This document shows, one piece after another, positions 7,801 to 9,155 of a stretch of DNA of 9,155 nt. The stretch comes from Candidatus Falkowiibacteriota bacterium (GTDB lineage: Bacteria > Patescibacteriota > Patescibacteriia > Patescibacteriales > WJLG01). A program made the position numbers and the translations under genes. Position 1 is the first letter of the stretch; every line of letters starts with the position of its first letter. Below the pieces are notes generated by a model. It was not told where the DNA came from and did no database searches. It saw only the letters and a list, made by a program, of their open reading frames with translations. The stretch covers positions 1 to 9,155 of the forward strand of contig WJLG01000081.1 in assembly GCA_014728685.1 (NCBI GenBank), in the 5' to 3' direction.

Positions 7801-8209
7801 TACTACTAATAATACGGCCACAGCCAGATGTCTGAGAAGTCTTTGTGAAGCTTCAAGCGATCCCTATGATCCAAATATTTGTTATTCAGGAGATACTTAT
7901 GCAATAAGAAAAGAATCAGAATCGACCGATCCGACAGTTGTTTTGACCGAATTGTCATCAATGTATGATGGTATCATCGCTCAAATATTAAGCCGCACCC
8001 CGACCAATATCACATACACTGTCGGCGGGCAAACTCAGCAGTTAAATAGCTTTGAAGATGTGCCTTTTACGGTCAATAATGTCAATTGTGATATTTCCGG
8101 ACAGAACCCTTGTTCTCCAAGTGTGTTTGATTTTACCTCGACCTTTTCCGGCAGTGGCGATGTCAGATTCAACAACTTTAAATTGAATATTTTACCGCTT
8201 TGCGATTAA
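4868..8209 (+). CDS. Large secreted vWA-domain protein with pseudopilin-like and Cys-rich regions
   Basis: A 1113-residue exported protein, probably a surface adhesin. Residues 1-31 are a Sec signal peptide with cleavage expected after APALA. An N-terminal domain (32-130, from memory common in Patescibacteria) leads to a four-cysteine loop (134-156). Residues 166-291 resemble a type II/IV pseudopilin head: a helix with VNSYKQTNGFFP, PTDPIN at 223-228, then YNLCAYME. Three cadherin/Ig-like modules follow at 311-401, 404-500 and 501-598. A Cys-rich block at 600-749 has CGDG and GEDCDDGNSLDGDGC motifs of the DUF4215/myxococcal type. A von Willebrand A domain spans about 807-1045, with metal-site DISGS (815-819) and LTDG (941-944); the usual threonine appears to be proline 912. 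About 33 cysteines are present after the signal peptide, so disulfides are expected. No LPXTG, C-terminal helix or other anchor is seen. Binding function is inferred; the domain calls are firm for vWA and signal peptide, moderate for the rest. Confidence 0.88.
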   Translation: MNKIMIIKIFSLACLLAIFFLASGDGAPALAQTSVSDAIAIRIIPNPEHYSPGMWYQKQGFAGDLEYLTVDGYEAVRQGQTVYVNVANVVGSNVYTNIYLISYTEESTPETSRIFDEILDHWRFNTNMTETGTCFDQENSDEVCLADSDCSGGGLCSSEKAVITRDIKRLGHIVNMREAVNSYKQTNGFFPKLESGTYLPGRTVSVWPSWKREFASALGMDLPTDPINDLGVCDVSDPDRYNEETCWDDQAKEFADSDLSDGLDLPDRSSAYIYEVKDSGQSYNLCAYMESSKVAGLAGDSGSCGQSIRGNSAPRIESGTLLGFANSAFAGYVSASDPEGDPVILTIGGLDESQFSWKQIQGENKVEITSNSPRGGTYSFTVTAVDAYGDTKSEDYQINIESDEFIIYPVADQNIIVGREFGFTVYANHSQGRYDGISFYFVGDSNPFGCDSEGVIGDGRYKCEVKAVINEPFTYNISVYAENSAGEMSTTQNFEVKTYNDPPVIAEPLNCGNMIRVSSGADIKYLPDCRINATDPNGHPITSWTLEGAPAEMGIRTENGQGVLYGYSTIAQDFDINIRALDGFGAVSEPAIFSLSVNDYCGDGVKQTPNREGRGGPGDDGYEDCDGEDGVPTPQESSFSRQYGCSEDCVTLDAGYCGDELVQDGEYANFLSTDGVEEVTLGDGQSVIQVKHDKKDDYGEDCDDGNSLDGDGCNTTSNNCQFTCGDGRVTEGEECDFGADKNCCTGCSWTTDTVQVPGLEVGGSPADESLSSGESMTLSVPDCRGIISGSFDATPRPYGEGAPEEMGSAIVFITDISGSMFDQQEDEDGNVIGTYEITRTTLKKSIERLYNEAQEKNANIHVGSFATADNRTIREIPIGNLLDKYGGFDQQNKLLNSVSSYQCLNDPGWDRPNFAASYKRAREMLSAYPDAATEEKYIIILTDGYPPYSGHEATVAKDSYGIKIYTIAFHFWDLNWADTTNNTATARCLRSLCEASSDPYDPNICYSGDTYAIRKESESTDPTVVLTELSSMYDGIIAQILSRTPTNITYTVGGQTQQLNSFEDVPFTVNNVNCDISGQNPCSPSVFDFTSTFSGSGDVRFNNFKLNILPLCD

Positions 8210-8220
8210 TTTAAAAATAT
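8207..8220 (+). promoter_or_regulatory. AT-rich start context TAATTT-N8-ATG
   Basis: TAATTT (8207-8212, beginning with the stop codon of the vWA gene) is followed by AAAAATAT and the ATG at 8221, with no Shine-Dalgarno sequence. A -35-like TTGAAT lies at 8183-8188, 18 bases upstream, so this copy alone has the spacing of a possible promoter. It is the third copy of the arrangement seen before 2894 and 4868. Confidence 0.42.
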
Positions 8221-8877
8221 ATGGGAAAAAAGAAAATATACCTTTTGATCATTTGGATCGTGGTTTTAGCTATCGCGGCTTTTATCTTTGCGCGTTTTTT
8301 AAGCTTTATCGATCAAAGGACCGACACTGCCTTAAAAGATGGCACTGAGAAGAGTGGCCAGGAATTAACAGGTGAAGAAATTGTCAAAGATGATGAAGAA
8401 GAGCCGGCTGATGACAATGTTAAGCAAGCCGATGACAGCTCCATCTATAGGAATGCTGAAAGTAAAAATGATCCTAAGCTATGCCAACAGATAACAAACA
8501 AAGAGCTGATTGATGGCTGTATCGCGAATATTGCCGCAAATAATTATAATATAGATGCTTGTGAAGAAATTTCCGAGAATAGTGAAAGGCAAACTTGCCG
8601 GGATATGGCTTATTTTAAACAGGCGGGAAAAAGCAGTGATACGGATATTTGTAAAAACATAAAAGATGATTATCTTTCCAAGGCATGTTTGGTAGATCTG
8701 ATACAAAGTAGGAATGTCAGAGACTGCTCGGTTTTTTCCGGAAGCCAAAAAGAAACTTGTCAAAATCATCTTTCATATATAAATGATATCGAAAGATTCA
8801 AGAATGCCAAGAGCATTAAAGACTGCGAAGCTATAGACAATGAAGCGGCCAAGGCACATTGTCTTGATAAATTCTAA
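8221..8877 (+). CDS. Membrane-anchored protein with five cysteine-pair repeats
   Basis: A 218-residue protein that I do not recognise as a named family. After MGKKK it has one transmembrane helix at about residues 6-27, placing the rest outside the cell. Residues 32-80 are an acidic, low-complexity linker. Residues 88-214 hold all ten cysteines of the protein, arranged in five pairs: 88/100, 114/126, 144/156, 169/180 and 202/214. Each pair brackets 10-11 residues, usually with C-x-x-I at the start, as in CQQI, CEEI, CKNI and CEAI. This spacing suits pairs of short helices each closed by a disulfide. I recall similar repeats in predicted proteins of Patescibacteria and archaea, without known function. 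It starts 11 bases after the vWA gene and is likely to act with that protein at the surface. Good confidence that it is a gene; none on function. Confidence 0.82.
   Translation: MGKKKIYLLIIWIVVLAIAAFIFARFLSFIDQRTDTALKDGTEKSGQELTGEEIVKDDEEEPADDNVKQADDSSIYRNAESKNDPKLCQQITNKELIDGCIANIAANNYNIDACEEISENSERQTCRDMAYFKQAGKSSDTDICKNIKDDYLSKACLVDLIQSRNVRDCSVFSGSQKETCQNHLSYINDIERFKNAKSIKDCEAIDNEAAKAHCLDKF
8482..8862 (+). repeat. Five tandem C-x(10-11)-C protein repeats
   Basis: Protein-level repeats inside the 218-residue protein. The gaps within pairs are 11, 11, 11, 10 and 11 residues; the gaps between pairs are 13, 17, 12 and 21. The second cysteine is usually preceded by a polar or charged run (ELIDGC, SERQTC, YLSKAC, SQKETC, AAKAHC). 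The DNA copies have diverged, so this is an old duplication held by selection on the protein, not a recent tandem repeat. Confidence 0.75.
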
Positions 8878-8886
8878 AACTTCATT

Positions 8887-8982
8887 ATGAGAAAGCTGAA
8901 GATCGAACTTTTAATGTTGGTTCCGGTTATTTTTATGCTAACATTGGTGATTTTGGCTTATTTTTTGACTTCAAAAAGATGA
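8887..8982 (+). CDS. 31-residue hydrophobic micro-protein
   Basis: A short frame from ATG to TGA that encodes MRKLKIELLMLVPVIFMLTL followed by VILAYFLTSKR. It has a basic N-terminus, a single hydrophobic helix of about 22 residues (8-29) and a basic SKR end, which is the layout of a small single-pass membrane protein. It starts nine bases after the previous stop, and its stop overlaps the tgt start as ATGA (8979-8982), the usual sign of translational coupling. There is no Shine-Dalgarno sequence. No family is recognised. It may be a small partner of the envelope proteins upstream, or a leader that couples tgt translation to the operon. Its length means a chance frame cannot be excluded, but placement and composition favour a real gene. 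Confidence 0.55.
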   Translation: MRKLKIELLMLVPVIFMLTLVILAYFLTSKR

Positions 8983-9155
8983 ATATAAAAACAAAACATG
9001 GCCACATAAAAACTCCTTTTTTTATGCCGGATGCCACCAGGGCTTTGGTCAAGGGCTTGAATTCCCGGGAGCTTGGCCAAGCTGGGGTAAAGGCATTGGT
9101 GGTAAATACTTTCCATCTTTACCTTCAACCCGGAATGAAGATCATAAAAAAAGCA
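8979..9155 (+). CDS. tgt: tRNA-guanine transglycosylase, N-terminal fragment
   Basis: The first 59 codons of a gene that runs past the window end. Tgt is a cytoplasmic zinc enzyme that exchanges guanine 34 in GUN-anticodon tRNAs for preQ1 in bacteria, a step of queuosine synthesis. The visible part shows the family's N-terminal barrel motifs: HGHIKTPFFMPDAT at 7-20, VKG at 24-26 and NTFHLYLQPG at 43-52, the counterpart of the usual NTYHL-x-LRPG. The catalytic aspartates and zinc cysteines lie beyond the window. The protein starts closer to the TPFFMP motif than the E. coli enzyme does. MPDATRALVKG departs from the common MPVGT-x-G-x-VKG, so a divergent subfamily member with altered base choice is possible. 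The ATG overlaps the micro-protein stop, and no in-frame start lies close upstream. Confidence 0.9.
   Translation, partial: MNIKTKHGHIKTPFFMPDATRALVKGLNSRELGQAGVKALVVNTFHLYLQPGMKIIKKA

Noticed and set aside
8980..8982. UGA recoded as glycine, as in Gracilibacteria or Absconditabacteria
   Set aside because: The long genes contain no in-frame TGA, and reading through this one adds only two codons before a TAA, so the standard code is the simpler view.

Overview
The window reads as part of one rightward operon from a small-genome bacterium, most likely a member of the Patescibacteria (Candidate Phyla Radiation), in the broad Parcubacteria area. This rests on a DUF4012 protein next to a glycosyltransferase, a giant secreted protein of a kind I recall from these genomes, near absence of Shine-Dalgarno sequences, very tight packing, and lysine/glutamate/isoleucine-rich proteins at moderate GC. 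The standard code fits: no large frame is interrupted by TGA, and five of the six complete or 3'-complete genes end in TAA. The taxon is inferred, as no marker gene is present.

Layout, left to right, all on the + strand: the last 88 codons of a GT4-type glycosyltransferase (to 269); a membrane-anchored DUF4012 protein (256-2883); a single-pass membrane protein with four DUF11/Ig-like modules outside the cell (2894-4843); a 1113-residue secreted protein joining a pseudopilin-like domain, cadherin/Ig-like modules, a cysteine-rich block and a von Willebrand factor A domain (4868-8209); a single-pass membrane protein with five cysteine-pair repeats (8221-8877); a 31-residue hydrophobic micro-protein (8887-8982); and the first 59 codons of tgt, tRNA-guanine transglycosylase (from 8979). 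No gap exceeds 24 bases, and I see no terminator, RNA gene, CRISPR array or mobile element.

Taken together, the four large genes look like a cell-surface assembly: two cysteine-free inner-membrane proteins, of which one at least exposes a large extracytoplasmic part, followed by a secreted, disulfide-rich vWA protein and a membrane-tethered, disulfide-rich partner. By analogy with vWA-bearing tip adhesins (PilY1 of type IV pili, Gram-positive pilus tips) I infer an attachment or contact role, perhaps toward a host cell. That function is a hypothesis; the domain content is what the sequence shows. The glycosyltransferase and DUF4012 gene suggest a link to surface polysaccharide. tgt looks like a housekeeping gene carried on the same transcript.

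Two signals beyond the genes stand out. Three consecutive large genes share the same start context, TAATWT, then 7-8 bases ending in AAATAT, then ATG, in place of a Shine-Dalgarno sequence. And the 218-residue protein has exactly ten cysteines, arranged as five C-x(10-11)-C pairs.
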